Assembly: GCA_964510065.1 (NCBI GenBank)
Contig: CAZEAC010000061.1
Coordinates: 1-25,643, forward strand
Direction: 5' to 3'
Source of the DNA: CAZEAC01 sp964510065
Lineage (GTDB): Bacteria > Bdellovibrionota_C > UBA2361 > CAIXSY01
DNA: 25,643 bases
The notes beneath the pieces were generated by a model, which searched no databases, was not told the origin of the DNA, and saw only the letters and a program-made list of their open reading frames with translations. Positions 1-7,679 of this stretch are shown here, one piece after another (within the stretch, counting starts at the first letter, position 1; each line of letters opens with the position of its first letter). A program made the position numbers and the translations under genes.

Positions 1-1483
1 GGAATGGAAGCTCAAGCGTATAGTAGACGCTCTCATCGGCCTGAAGCACAACCGCTTGGGCATCTGCACCTGTGTTAGGGGTAAAGGCTATGGTTTCCAT
101 TGAATAAGGACAGATCGCAGGGATAATCTGTGGCGGAAGCGCGCTAATTTGATTGTGCACTAGTCTTGAGACATTCAGCATTCTCGCAGTGCGTACCGAA
201 CCGACCAATGTGGTGAGCTCAACGCCAGAACCGTAGAGCCGTTCAATAGCCTGAGCAACGCTGAGAGTCGGGTCTTGGCTAAACAGCAGCGCCAGTGCTC
301 CTGAAACATGCGGAGTCGCCATCGAAGTACCAGAATATCGCTTGTATTCAGCACCCGGTACAGTTGAGAGGATATCTACTCCCGGAGCAGCGATATCAAC
401 CGACTGCGCTCCGTAATTTGAGAAGCTCGCGAGGTTATGCGCATTGTCTATTGCTGCGACCGAGACTACGTTGTCAAAGTCATATCCAGCGGGGTAGCTT
501 GGGGACGCATCGTTGTCATTCGATTCGTTTCCAGCGGCGGCAACAAAGATAATACCAGCATCGCGCGCGCGGCTCATGGCATTGTTCAGCGCTTCGGAAT
601 ACCCACCTCCGCCCCAAGAGTTGCTTGATACTCGAATATTGATGCCCCGGTTCTTCATCGCGACCATATAATCGATCGCTTTAATTGCTGCCGACAGCGA
701 ACCTGAACCATTCGCATTCAAGAACTTAAGCCCCATTAATTTTACGTGCCAATTGATGCCGGCGACCCCAACACCATTATTGCCAACCGCGCCAATCGTT
801 CCCGCGCAGTGAGTTCCATGGCTATTGTCATCCATTGGATTTCCGCCGGAAGTAATGGCGTTGTATCCGTGAACGTCATCGATAACACCATTGCCGTCAT
901 CATCAACATTATTGTTCGCGATTTCCCCGGGGTTTACCCAGGCATTAGCCGCCAAGTCAGGATGCGTGTAATCGATACCGGTATCTATAATTGCGACAAC
1001 AACTGAACTTGAGCCCTGAGTAAGATCCCAGGCCCCTGGAGCGTCGATTCCGCTTTCAGTACTCAATCCCCAGGTCGCCGGAAACGACGGATCATTCGGG
1101 GTAGTAAGTGCTCGAAGCTCAAAATTTGGACTGCAGCTCGCGACAAGATTACTCTTAAGAAGAGTCGGACAAAGAGAATCTTGGGGCTTATAGTCCACAA
1201 TCTCGGATGAACTTGATTGGTCATGCGCGGCGACCATTGAAGGAGTAACAAGAAGAGCACCATGGCCTAACTGTTCAACCGGCTTTACCCCAAGCCCGCT
1301 CGTCCAAGGCGTGGCACCATCTGCCGAGACGGTCGTATTTGGTTCGATAATATATTGATCTTTAAATACCTTAAGATTGCTGTTTTGAGCTTGGGCGCTC
1401 AAAACAGAACTCAGTGCAAATGCAAAGAGCGTCGCGATTTTTGCGCGTGATCTCAGTGATTCTGGGGACCTTACAACAGCCAT
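1..1483 (-). CDS. Secreted subtilisin-like serine protease (S8), C-terminus cut by window edge
   Basis: The reading frame is open from the ATG at 1483 to the window edge, giving 494 residues with the C-terminus missing. The S8 catalytic set is complete: Asp ~167 in VVAIIDTGIDYTHPD, His ~222 in DNSHGTHCAGT, oxyanion Asn ~319 in AAAGNES, and Ser ~387 in SGTSMATPHVSGA. A hydrophobic N-terminal segment (about residues 15-33, ending AQAQ) looks like a signal peptide, so the protein should be exported. Residues ~34-135 would be a propeptide-like region. An Asp/Asn-rich stretch (NNVDDDGNGVIDD, ~191-203) may bind calcium. The start is fixed because an in-frame TGA lies only four codons upstream; GGAG sits 4 bases before the ATG. 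Family membership is firm. The substrate and any C-terminal domains cannot be seen. Confidence 0.9.
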   Translation of the reverse strand, partial: MAVVRSPESLRSRAKIATLFAFALSSVLSAQAQNSNLKVFKDQYIIEPNTTVSADGATPWTSGLGVKPVEQLGHGALLVTPSMVAAHDQSSSSEIVDYKPQDSLCPTLLKSNLVASCSPNFELRALTTPNDPSFPATWGLSTESGIDAPGAWDLTQGSSSVVVAIIDTGIDYTHPDLAANAWVNPGEIANNNVDDDGNGVIDDVHGYNAITSGGNPMDDNSHGTHCAGTIGAVGNNGVGVAGINWHVKLMGLKFLNANGSGSLSAAIKAIDYMVAMKNRGINIRVSSNSWGGGGYSEALNNAMSRARDAGIIFVAAAGNESNDNDASPSYPAGYDFDNVVSVAAIDNAHNLASFSNYGAQSVDIAAPGVDILSTVPGAEYKRYSGTSMATPHVSGALALLFSQDPTLSVAQAIERLYGSGVELTTLVGSVRTARMLNVSRLVHNQISALPPQIIPAICPYSMETIAFTPNTGADAQAVVLQADESVYYTLELPF

Positions 1484-1626
1484 GCCTCTCCACTTTCACA
1501 ACATCCGGCTTCCCGGGCGTGGATAATGAATTCGGCGACCTAAGAAGATCCCATAATGATTGGGCGCTATTTTTGGCGTCTCTTAGGAACAGGGTTACAC
1601 AATATAAGCTGTTGATATCATGGAAA

Positions 1627-1643
1627 GTGACGACTTTTGTCAC
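1627..1643. promoter_or_regulatory. GTGAC-N7-GTCAC dyad between subtilase and hydrolase remnant
   Basis: A perfect 5-bp inverted repeat (1627-1631 and 1639-1643) lies about 145 bases upstream of the subtilase start, in an AT-rich gap. It could be an operator for the minus-strand protease gene. Arms this short also arise by chance, so this is only a candidate. Confidence 0.15.
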
Positions 1644-1686
1644 CATATTAGGGTAATGCGCTACCAGTACATAATACAAACGGTAG

Positions 1687-2238
1687 CTGTGCGACGGAAG
1701 TCGCGGAAACTTTCAGGGCTACAGCTGGACTCTGCATGAGCTTGCTGAAAGGGCCGGCATCGCAATTTTTGCCCCCAGCTTCGGCGCGGGAAACTGGTAC
1801 CGAGCAGGAGGCCGGGAAAGTATTCAACGTGTACTGAGCTTCATCCGTAGAGATGCTCGGTTTGACTCGGAGCGGATCATCCTGGCAGGTCTTTCCCATG
1901 GTGGTATTGGTGTAGGCCTCACCGTTGAAGAGCCGCTCCGTGGCGTACGCGGCATGGTGCTTTATTCCGCGATAACACCGCACGATCTGTATGCGCGCCC
2001 TGCGCTTCGAGAGTGCTGGGACAAGAGATCAATTCTCGTGATTCACGGTGCCAAAGATGATCGCATCCGATTGTCACGAATACAGTCGACAGTCGATTCT
2101 TTAACGGGGTTAGGTTTTGCGATTACGACAAGGATCTATCCGCAAGACGATCACTTTCTCTTCTTCGCCAAGCGCGAGGAATTGATGCAAGACCTCCTTC
2201 CTTGGCTAAAGGAAAATAAGCTCTTAGAGAAATATTAG
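1687..2238 (+). pseudogene. 5'-truncated alpha/beta-hydrolase (dienelactone hydrolase/esterase-like) remnant
   Basis: The frame from 1687 to the TAG at 2236-2238 encodes about 183 residues of an alpha/beta-hydrolase core. It starts in the oxyanion-loop region (CDGSRGN), continues with APSFGAGNWYRAGG, has a nucleophile elbow GLSHGG (Ser ~70), an acid in GAKDD (~124/125) and a terminal His in DDHFLF (~156). A TAG at 1684-1686 closes the frame upstream, and no ATG, GTG or TTG occurs in frame before Met at 1954, which lies beyond the nucleophile. A protein from 1954 would lack half the fold. The first strands and the usual start are therefore gone, and the other two frames just upstream give nothing hydrolase-like. 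The catalytic residues are intact, so the damage may be recent; CTG initiation at 1687 is a less likely alternative. Its 3' end overlaps the convergent lipoprotein gene by 4 bases. Confidence 0.6.
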
Positions 2239-2726
2239 CGCAGTAGCAACGTCTGCTCGAGCCGGCCATCACGAATGAAACGGGCTAGATTTTTAGCATT
2301 CTGCATTGCATCAAGCCGATTTCCCCTGCCCCCACTCGGGAAGCAACGTACCATGAAAATATAGCCCTGCGGGGTGGGACGGCGCATTACTTCATAGCGA
2401 AAATTTTCGCTTGCACCCTTACGAAGCACACCATTTCCCATGGAACGGGTCACCTGATAGGTATCTACAGATTCCTTACCGCCTAAGTATTGAGAGAAAA
2501 ATAGATCCATGCGCTCCTTTGCCGTAAGCGCATCCTGAATCGGTACGGTAAAATCAGTTGAGACCTCGTCGAGCTCACGGCGCGCTGCGTCCTCGGGAGT
2601 TTCCATGTTGGCGATAATCGGCGCTTCGGTCGAATCGTATTCGCCTATCTGCTCAATCTGAACACGGGGCTCCGTGCTACAGCCAATTATAATAAGGAGG
2701 AGTAAGGTCGTCGCAAGCTTCCGCAT
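2235..2726 (-). CDS. Small lipoprotein of unknown function
   Basis: A predicted 163-residue protein begins MRKLATTLLLLIIIGC. This is a short basic head, a hydrophobic run and a lipobox ending in Cys16, so it is very likely lipidated and anchored to a membrane facing the periplasm. I recognise no domain in the rest. An acidic linker (~20-60) is followed by a more conserved-looking half with FRYEVMRRPTPQGYIFMVRC and a helical tail. The frame extends 11 codons further upstream to 2759, but the Met at 2726 puts the lipobox at the normal distance, so I prefer it. Neither start has a clear Shine-Dalgarno. TATACT lies just before 2726, which would fit a very short leader. Confidence 0.75.
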   Translation of the reverse strand: MRKLATTLLLLIIIGCSTEPRVQIEQIGEYDSTEAPIIANMETPEDAARRELDEVSTDFTVPIQDALTAKERMDLFFSQYLGGKESVDTYQVTRSMGNGVLRKGASENFRYEVMRRPTPQGYIFMVRCFPSGGRGNRLDAMQNAKNLARFIRDGRLEQTLLLR

Positions 2727-2773
2727 GCCGCCAAGTATAGGCGAATACGTGGTACTCATTAAAGAGGGTTAAC

Positions 2774-2898
2774 TAGTTTCTGTTCACTTGATAAAAAAAT
2801 GGCAGAAACTATCCGCAGTAGCCCGCGTAACTACTCGAGAATGCTGGCATGCCGCGCGAAGGCGGATCTAAAAAGGTGGTATTGTGGGACAGAAACTA
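2774..2898. repeat. Inverted-repeat-bounded, multi-stem element behind erpA
   Basis: A 10-bp perfect inverted repeat (TAGTTTCTGT at 2774-2783, ACAGAAACTA at 2889-2898) encloses about 105 bases. Nested inside are a second perfect pair (ATCCGC 2811-2816 with GCGGAT 2862-2867), a hairpin AGTAG-N9-CTACT (2817-2835) and the palindrome GGCATGCC (2846-2853). The right outer arm includes the erpA stop codon. It could be a structured 3' UTR or small RNA, a degenerate miniature mobile element, or an unusual terminator. An A7 run on the plus strand (T7 on the minus) lies inside but is not directly behind a stem. No protein-coding frame of note fits. Confidence 0.4.
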
Positions 2899-3300
2899 AC
2901 TAAATGAACTTCCGCAGCCGCAAGTTCGCTTCGCGTTGGGATTATTGAACTTAAAACCGGTCCCCTGAAGCCCCGATACGTAATCTATCACGGTACCTTT
3001 GAGGTAACCCGCGCTCACTGGATCAACAAAGATTTGCAAACCATCAAATTCAAGCACTAAATCGGTCATCCGGCTCTCTTTCTCAAAATCGAGATTGTAT
3101 TGATAGCCCGAACATCCGCCGCCAACCACCGAGACTCGCAAACTATCACCAGGCTGGCCTTCCTGAGTAATCGCATTTTTTACCGCCTTTACTGCAGCAT
3201 CTGTAAGGTGAATCGGGCGCTCATCAGAGGCTACAAATGGTGCCGCGGCTGCAACATTATCACCCTCGGTGCCTGAATTTTGTGCGCTCTGATTTTCCAT
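2896..3300 (-). CDS. erpA: A-type iron-sulfur cluster carrier/insertion protein (ErpA/IscA/HesB family)
   Basis: A 134-residue protein with the three Cys ligands of A-type Fe-S carriers: Cys63 in GGGCSGYQY and Cys127/Cys129 in the C-terminal CGCG. It would receive Fe-S clusters and pass them to apo-enzymes in the cytoplasm. The core (~28-134) has the usual family length. The first ~27 residues are an Ala/Asn/Gly-rich extension with no recognisable motif. A good Shine-Dalgarno (GGAG, 6 bases before the ATG) supports the start. It is monocistronic: the downstream lipoprotein is 169 bases away, and a strong promoter of its own lies upstream. No other isc or suf gene is in view, so erpA rather than iscA is a family-level choice. 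Confidence 0.85.
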   Translation of the reverse strand: MENQSAQNSGTEGDNVAAAAPFVASDERPIHLTDAAVKAVKNAITQEGQPGDSLRVSVVGGGCSGYQYNLDFEKESRMTDLVLEFDGLQIFVDPVSAGYLKGTVIDYVSGLQGTGFKFNNPNAKRTCGCGSSFS

Positions 3301-3365
3301 ATTTGCTCCGAAACTGTATTAAATCAACAACTTAGAATCGACAACTGAGCTAACCAATTAATATT

Positions 3366-3394
3366 ATTGTAATCATTGGCTGGCCGAAAGTCAA
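3366..3394 (-). promoter_or_regulatory. Sigma-70 promoter for the Fe-S carrier gene
   Basis: On the minus strand, TTGACT (-35, 3389-3394) and TACAAT (-10, 3366-3371) are separated by exactly 17 bases. This predicts a transcript start near 3359 and a leader of about 59 bases before the ATG at 3300. It is the best promoter match I found in the window. Confidence 0.6.
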
Positions 3395-3414
3395 ACCGAA
3401 CAGTGTAGACGGAG

Positions 3415-3432
3415 CGGGCCGAATCTAGCCCG
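3415..3432 (-). terminator. GC hairpin over the aldolase stop codon, no U-tract
   Basis: CGGGC (3415-3419) pairs with GCCCG (3428-3432) around an 8-base loop that contains the aldolase stop codon. No T-run follows, so it is at best a weak or factor-dependent terminator or a stabilising 3' hairpin between the aldolase gene and the next promoter. Confidence 0.25.
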
Positions 3433-4351
3433 AGAAAATCTCCATCATGTTTCGAAGCAGCTTCAATCCATCTTCCCTTCTGCGCTGGAAGACATTCCGC
3501 CCCATGATACTGCCAAATCCACCGCCTGCGTTGATTTCGCCGATCTCCTTCATGATCTGTTCGTCACTCTTCGCCTCGCCACCGGAGAAGATTACAATTC
3601 TCTGGCCGTTAAAGCAGCACTGAACCACATGTCGTACACGCGCTTCTAAGGTATCAACTTTTATCTTTTCTTTCTCGTAAATTTTCTTGGCCGCCTCTTG
3701 TTCGACAAACGCGGTCGGTGGTTTTACTTTCACGATGTGTGCACCGAGCTGGCAGGCAACATGCGCACCATAGCTTACTACATCAATCGCCGTCTCACCG
3801 TCCTTTGAAAGCTGCTCGCCACGCGGGTACGACCAGATAATAGTCGGCAATCCGTACTCGCGCGCCTCCTCGGAAAGTTCACGAATTTCCTGATACATCC
3901 CCTTACGCTCCGATGAACCGGGATAGATGGTGAACCCAATGGCATGAGCGCCGATACGAAGCGCCTCTTTGATCGAACAATTTACCGACGGCACCGGGTT
4001 CTTATCCGAATAAAGAGAATCGCTGTTATTAACCTTTACGATAATTGGAATTCTCCCGATGTAATCGTGTGCAACAGCTACAATCTGGCCATACGGGGCG
4101 GCATATGCGTTACATCCCGACTCGATTGCAAGATCGATATGGTAACGTGGATCGTAGCCAGAGGGATTTACTCCGAAGCTTCGCGCGGGACCGTGTTCAA
4201 AGCCCTGGTCGACCGGGAAGATGACCATTTTTCCCGTCCCGGCAAGAGTTCCGGTTTGAAGGAGCGCGCAGAGATTATTAAGTACCGCGTTACTGTCTGA
4301 ACGGTACCATCCAAGGATCTCTTTCGTACGTTTACTGATCGCTCTCTCCAT
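3425..4351 (-). CDS. fbaB: Class I fructose-bisphosphate aldolase (DhnA/FbaB type)
   Basis: A 308-residue TIM-barrel protein of the bacterial/archaeal DhnA-type class I aldolases, which cleave fructose-1,6-bisphosphate to dihydroxyacetone phosphate and glyceraldehyde-3-phosphate through a Lys Schiff base. Recognisable segments are VIFPVDQGFEHGP (~43-55), VKVNNSDSL (~105-113), GFTIYPGS (~139-146), the Schiff-base strand AHIVKVKPP (Lys208/Lys210), IFSGGEA and the phosphate-binding GGGFGSIMGRN near the end. Length is normal for the family. AGGAG lies about 8 bases before the ATG. It has no co-directional close neighbours and seems to be a single-gene unit. Family certainty is high. A 2-amino-3,7-dideoxy-heptulosonate synthase is a distant alternative, disfavoured by the length and the end motif. 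Confidence 0.88.
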   Translation of the reverse strand: MERAISKRTKEILGWYRSDSNAVLNNLCALLQTGTLAGTGKMVIFPVDQGFEHGPARSFGVNPSGYDPRYHIDLAIESGCNAYAAPYGQIVAVAHDYIGRIPIIVKVNNSDSLYSDKNPVPSVNCSIKEALRIGAHAIGFTIYPGSSERKGMYQEIRELSEEAREYGLPTIIWSYPRGEQLSKDGETAIDVVSYGAHVACQLGAHIVKVKPPTAFVEQEAAKKIYEKEKIKVDTLEARVRHVVQCCFNGQRIVIFSGGEAKSDEQIMKEIGEINAGGGFGSIMGRNVFQRRREDGLKLLRNMMEIFSG

Positions 4352-4551
4352 TGTAGTTACTCCTAAGGGGTGTCGTGACGTAATGATTGTCCGAACTTAT
4401 TTTTCTAGACCAAAAAAAGCTAGTAAACATCTCAGCACACCCAACCGATATTCAAGATCAAGGATGAAAGTCTGCCTACTCTTAGGGCTACTAGCGAACC
4501 CAAAAGAGAGGCCGATTATGCTTGAACGTTACACGGATGTAAAGGTTCTAA

Positions 4552-5385
4552 GTGTCGAGAAGTATTAGACTAAATAGCGGTTTCTGGCTGTCGATTGTAC
4601 TCCTTACCTGCGCACCCTCGGCGCAAGCGCAGGAGGGCAAGGCACGCTTTTACCCGACCACAGTCGAGGCCAATTCGAAGCTAACCGTTGCCCCGCTTTC
4701 TTTCCATGGCGGAAGTACTGTCACCCTAATCTCGCCGGAACAGTGGACCGGCATGGCGCGCCGAATCTCTGATACTCTAGAGTCGCTGCACCGCCGTTTT
4801 CATTCACTCTTTGGTGAAATTCCTGCTCAGGAAGTCACCGTACGCCTTCTTGACGATGAATCCTTTTATCGAACTACCGGAGCACCGCGTTGGACCAATG
4901 CGCTTTTTTACAGGGGTGAAATCCTCCTGCCGATTGCGACTAAAGGTAAAGTCGATCACGAGGATCTGCTTCGTGCTGTGCGTCATGAATATGCCCATGC
5001 GCTCGTAAACGCTCTTACAGGCTCACGCTGCCCTGGCTGGATAGATGAAGGACTTGCGCAGTGGGCAGAGGGCGAAACTAATCCCGCGCTTTATCCTGCC
5101 CTGGCAAGTTGGCTCAAGAGGCGCGAGCCAGTGCCATTCTCACTTCTTCAGGGCGGCTTTACTCGGCTGGAGACGACCATGGTCCCTGCGGCCTACGCGC
5201 AGTCTCTTTTTACTGTTAATCTTATGCTCGATAGCTTCGGGGTTGCTAAATTTAAGAGCTACTTCGAGACCCTGCGACAGGGCGTGGAGCGAAGCGAGGC
5301 CTTCAGTAAGAGCTTCGGGCACCAGGAGGCCAAATTCGAACAGGGCCTCGCTGAAACTCTCGATGAATGGCGACAACGACAGTAA
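4552..5385 (+). CDS. Secreted gluzincin-type metallopeptidase (peptidase MA-like)
   Basis: A 277-residue protein with a cleavable-looking signal peptide (about 1-26, ending AQA). The zinc motif HEYAH (His145, Glu146, His149) is followed 16 residues later by WIDEGLAQW, whose Glu166 is the expected third ligand of gluzincins. The order HEXXH then W-x-x-EG-x-A-x-W is typical of the peptidase-MA/DUF1570-like group. It should act outside the cytoplasm; the substrate is unknown. The start is a GTG at 4552 with AAAGG 6 bases upstream. It is convergent with the acyl-CoA dehydrogenase (35-base gap) and divergent from the aldolase. The 200 bases between it and the aldolase must hold both promoters, but I see no convincing pair for either. 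Confidence 0.8.
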   Translation: MSRSIRLNSGFWLSIVLLTCAPSAQAQEGKARFYPTTVEANSKLTVAPLSFHGGSTVTLISPEQWTGMARRISDTLESLHRRFHSLFGEIPAQEVTVRLLDDESFYRTTGAPRWTNALFYRGEILLPIATKGKVDHEDLLRAVRHEYAHALVNALTGSRCPGWIDEGLAQWAEGETNPALYPALASWLKRREPVPFSLLQGGFTRLETTMVPAAYAQSLFTVNLMLDSFGVAKFKSYFETLRQGVERSEAFSKSFGHQEAKFEQGLAETLDEWRQRQ

Positions 5386-5420
5386 TCACTTTTAAATCAG
5401 GGTAATTTCGGGAGGCGGAT

Positions 5421-6572
5421 CTATTTCCCCTCCAAAATTTCCCGGGCAATCACAACTCGTTGGATCTGGCTGGTGCCCTCATAGATCTGCAAAAGCTTGG
5501 CGTCGCGCATGAGCTTTTCGACCGGATAATCTTTTGTGTACCCATAACCACCGAAGATCTGCACAGCGTCAGTGGTCACCTTCATCGCCGTATCTGCGGC
5601 AAAACGTTTTGCCATACTCGACTCAATCGAGGCGCGAAGCTTGGCATCGAGAAGCGCGGAAGAGCGGTAAGTAAGCAGCCTCGAAGCCTCAATCTCCGTG
5701 ACCATATCGGCGAGCATAAACTGAATCGCTTGAAAAGTTGCTATCGCGGCACCAAATTGTTTTCGCTCTTTTGCATACGCCAGCGCATGTTCGTATGCTG
5801 CGCGCGCGATCCCCACCGCAATAATAGCGGTGAGCGGCCGGCTTGCATCGAGAGTAGCCATGGCAATTCGGAATCCCTGTCCGTCCGCGCCGATCAGGTT
5901 TCGTTTCGGGACACGAACCTCATCAAACGATACCCTTACGGTGTTCGAACAGCGCTGACCCATCTTGTTTTCGTGGTGGCCGCGACTAATACCTTTGGCA
6001 TCAGCGGGAACTACAATGCAGCAGATTCCCTTATGGCGCTTACTTTTGTCGCTGGTCGCAAACACCGTGTACTGTGAGGCGACACCCGCGTTGGTGATCC
6101 ATTGCTTGGTGCCACTTATTACACACTCGTCGCCCTCAAAGCGCACAGTCGTCGCTATCCCCGCAGCATCAGATCCCGCACCTGGCTCGGTGAGACAAAA
6201 CGAAGCAAACTGCCCGCTCTCAGCAATCGGTTTTATAAATGCTTTTTTCTGCTCATCCGTTCCACCTACCGCGATCGGGGTAAGGGCGAGATCGTTTGCA
6301 ACAAGCGAAGTGGCAAACCCAGAACAGCCGGCAGCTATCTCCTCCATCACTAAGCAGGCATCGGTAATGGTGAGCCCGGTTCCCCCATACGCCGATTCTT
6401 GGATAAGATTCATTAATCCCAATGAGTGCGCCTTTTTGAGCGCCTCTTTCGGAAAATCACCACTCTCGTCCCATTTTGCCGCCTGCGTGGCGATCTCTTC
6501 ACGGGAGAATCTGCGGGCTTCTTCACGGAGGCCAACCTGCTCTTCAGAAAGGCCAAAGGTTTCTCGTGTCAT
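5421..6572 (-). CDS. Acyl-CoA dehydrogenase
   Basis: A 383-residue flavoprotein with the full acyl-CoA dehydrogenase pattern. It has an N-terminal LSEEQVGLREEARRFSREEI helix, the FAD/substrate loop FCLTEPGAGSD, the QWITNAG segment and the C-terminal FGGYGYTKDYPVEKLMRDAKL block. The catalytic base is Glu ~365 in IYEGTSQIQ. It resembles short-chain (butyryl-type) enzymes and would oxidise an acyl-CoA to the 2-enoyl-CoA, passing electrons to ETF. The frame continues to 6665, but that stretch reads through a dispersed repeat (NHRDTELTEL-like peptide) and is not natural protein. Met at 6572 gives the usual family N-terminus; Met at 6596 is an alternative. Neither has a strong Shine-Dalgarno. Chain-length specificity cannot be told. 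The IclR gene upstream may control it. Confidence 0.9.
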   Translation of the reverse strand: MTRETFGLSEEQVGLREEARRFSREEIATQAAKWDESGDFPKEALKKAHSLGLMNLIQESAYGGTGLTITDACLVMEEIAAGCSGFATSLVANDLALTPIAVGGTDEQKKAFIKPIAESGQFASFCLTEPGAGSDAAGIATTVRFEGDECVISGTKQWITNAGVASQYTVFATSDKSKRHKGICCIVVPADAKGISRGHHENKMGQRCSNTVRVSFDEVRVPKRNLIGADGQGFRIAMATLDASRPLTAIIAVGIARAAYEHALAYAKERKQFGAAIATFQAIQFMLADMVTEIEASRLLTYRSSALLDAKLRASIESSMAKRFAADTAMKVTTDAVQIFGGYGYTKDYPVEKLMRDAKLLQIYEGTSQIQRVVIAREILEGK

Positions 6573-6620
6573 AGCGATCCAAGCCTCAATACTCATTACG
6601 TGTGAGTGGCTTTTCCCTAA

Positions 6621-6680
6621 CTCTGTGAGCTCTGTGTCCCTGTGGTTCAAAAACTGAGAAACCACAGAGACACAGAGGTG
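6621..6680. repeat. Dispersed 'CCACAGAGACACAGAGG'-type inverted repeat
   Basis: Arms at 6631-6647 and 6659-6675 are complementary over 17 bases with one mismatch. The left arm reads TCTGTGTCCCTGTGGTT and the right AACCACAGAGACACAGA; they are separated by 11 bases. An additional CTCTGTGAG unit sits at 6621-6629. Short repeats of this wording occur between genes in many unrelated bacteria and often create false peptide extensions such as 'HRDTE'. Here it separates the IclR gene from the acyl-CoA dehydrogenase and creates the spurious N-terminal extension of the latter. Confidence 0.7.
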
Positions 6681-6724
6681 GGCAAAGGAGACCCGCGGTC
6701 AATGAGTAGCTACAAACGACGCGA

Positions 6725-7528
6725 TTATTTCGCGCGCGAGGCTTCCGCTCCAACAGAGATCTCTTTCTCGACCGCCATTGCAATCGAACCGGCCTGGGCT
6801 CCCAGTGAAGCCGAAAGCGCATTCGCTGCCTCTTCGACCTGAGGGGTGATTGCTTCAATCTTCGCGCGATACTGCGGCGCAATAACCTCTATCGCTCCGA
6901 CCACCTCGTTATTGAGACCACGGACAAGTCGTGAAACAGAAACCACATCGGCCTCTATTGCGCCACGATCAAGTATCACCCCCGAACTCCTGAGCTCGTT
7001 GAGGCTGTTTTTTATCGCTGCATCCTGCGGGGTATTACCGGCAAGCAGCTCGGCAAGGACCACATCCGAAAGCTGCGCGGTCAAAAGTCTCCCAACCGCA
7101 ATCTGCTTTGCTGGAAAAGAGACCGCGATTCGCGGGGTTACTTTAACACGGTTCTTAGACTCGATACTCACGGGGAATTGAATCTGGCCGTTCTGTAGCA
7201 CCGCGAGACTGGCTGTTTCACCAATAGCCTCAGATAGGTTTTTAAGAATTGGCAGTGCGCGAGCAACAAGTTTGTTTTGACGCTGATAGGCCTGGCCTAG
7301 TTGCAGCGCCTTAACGCCGAGTCGATAATCTTCCGACTCCTTATTCTGCTCTGCATAGCCGCGCAGCTCAAGGGTCGCCAAAAGTCGGAACACATTGTTC
7401 TTGTGCAGCTTAAGTCTCTTTGAAAGCTCAGTGACGCCTATCTCAAGCTGCGCCTCTGCGAGCTCTTCGAGAACATCGAGCGCATGTGATACCGACTGAA
7501 TTAAATAATTGGCTTTTTCCCTCTTCAT
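6725..7528 (-). CDS. IclR-family transcriptional regulator
   Basis: A 267-residue protein with the two-domain IclR layout. An N-terminal winged helix-turn-helix (~10-70) includes VTELSKRLKLHKNNVFRLLATLELRGY, followed by YRLGVKALQLG. A C-terminal effector-binding domain (~85-250) includes ETASLAVLQNGQIQFPVSIES, AKQIAVGRLLTAQ and VGAIEVIAP. It should bind DNA as a dimer or tetramer and respond to a small organic effector. AAGG lies 8 bases before the ATG. It is co-directional with the acyl-CoA dehydrogenase (gap about 150 bases holding a repeat), which suggests that gene or fatty-acid/aromatic catabolism as a target, but this is inference. Two related dyads between the promoter and the gene could be its own operators. 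Confidence 0.88.
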   Translation of the reverse strand: MKREKANYLIQSVSHALDVLEELAEAQLEIGVTELSKRLKLHKNNVFRLLATLELRGYAEQNKESEDYRLGVKALQLGQAYQRQNKLVARALPILKNLSEAIGETASLAVLQNGQIQFPVSIESKNRVKVTPRIAVSFPAKQIAVGRLLTAQLSDVVLAELLAGNTPQDAAIKNSLNELRSSGVILDRGAIEADVVSVSRLVRGLNNEVVGAIEVIAPQYRAKIEAITPQVEEAANALSASLGAQAGSIAMAVEKEISVGAEASRAK

Positions 7529-7640
7529 ACCGAATGCCTTGCCTTAGAATTAAAAAAGTTCAAACCCTTTGTTTTTCATTTTCACGTGTTTCAGCTTCAC
7601 TCCTGAAATACTTCCTAATACAGAAGAGACCGACCTGCCC

Positions 7641-7654
7641 AGAACATTTGTTCT
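7641..7654. promoter_or_regulatory. Operator-like dyad AGAACA-TT-TGTTCT upstream of iclR-family gene
   Basis: A perfect 6-bp inverted repeat with a 2-base centre. It lies between the predicted promoter and the regulator's start codon. The GAAC-N4-GTTC core also resembles Gram-positive LexA boxes, but no SOS gene is nearby. A similar half-site pair (GAAC-N3-GTTC) is found at 7684-7694, about four helical turns away. Confidence 0.35.
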
Positions 7655-7679
7655 CGAGTGCCTACACGACGTCCGACAC

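Noticed and set aside
1539..1587. CCTAAGA / TCTTAGG inverted repeat
   Set aside because: Seven-base arms with a 35-base gap in an AT-rich spacer are expected by chance and no T-run follows.
1371..1679. 102-codon minus-strand frame overlapping the subtilase start
   Set aside because: It is out of frame with the subtilase signal peptide, has no family features, and overlaps its first codons.
4383..4568. 61-codon plus-strand frame in the aldolase-peptidase gap
   Set aside because: No Shine-Dalgarno, no recognisable motif, and it overlaps the better-supported GTG start of the secreted peptidase by 17 bases.
5395..5435. Shared terminator between the peptidase and acyl-CoA dehydrogenase genes
   Set aside because: Only a 5-bp GGAGG/CCTCC pairing with a long loop and no T-run on either side.
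5965..6657. 230-codon plus-strand frame opposite the acyl-CoA dehydrogenase
   Set aside because: Lies fully antisense to a clear enzyme gene; the peptide has no family features and is explained by codon bias of the true frame.
6573..6665. Longer N-terminus for the acyl-CoA dehydrogenase
   Set aside because: The extension is translated repeat DNA and the family normally begins a few residues before the LSEEQ helix.
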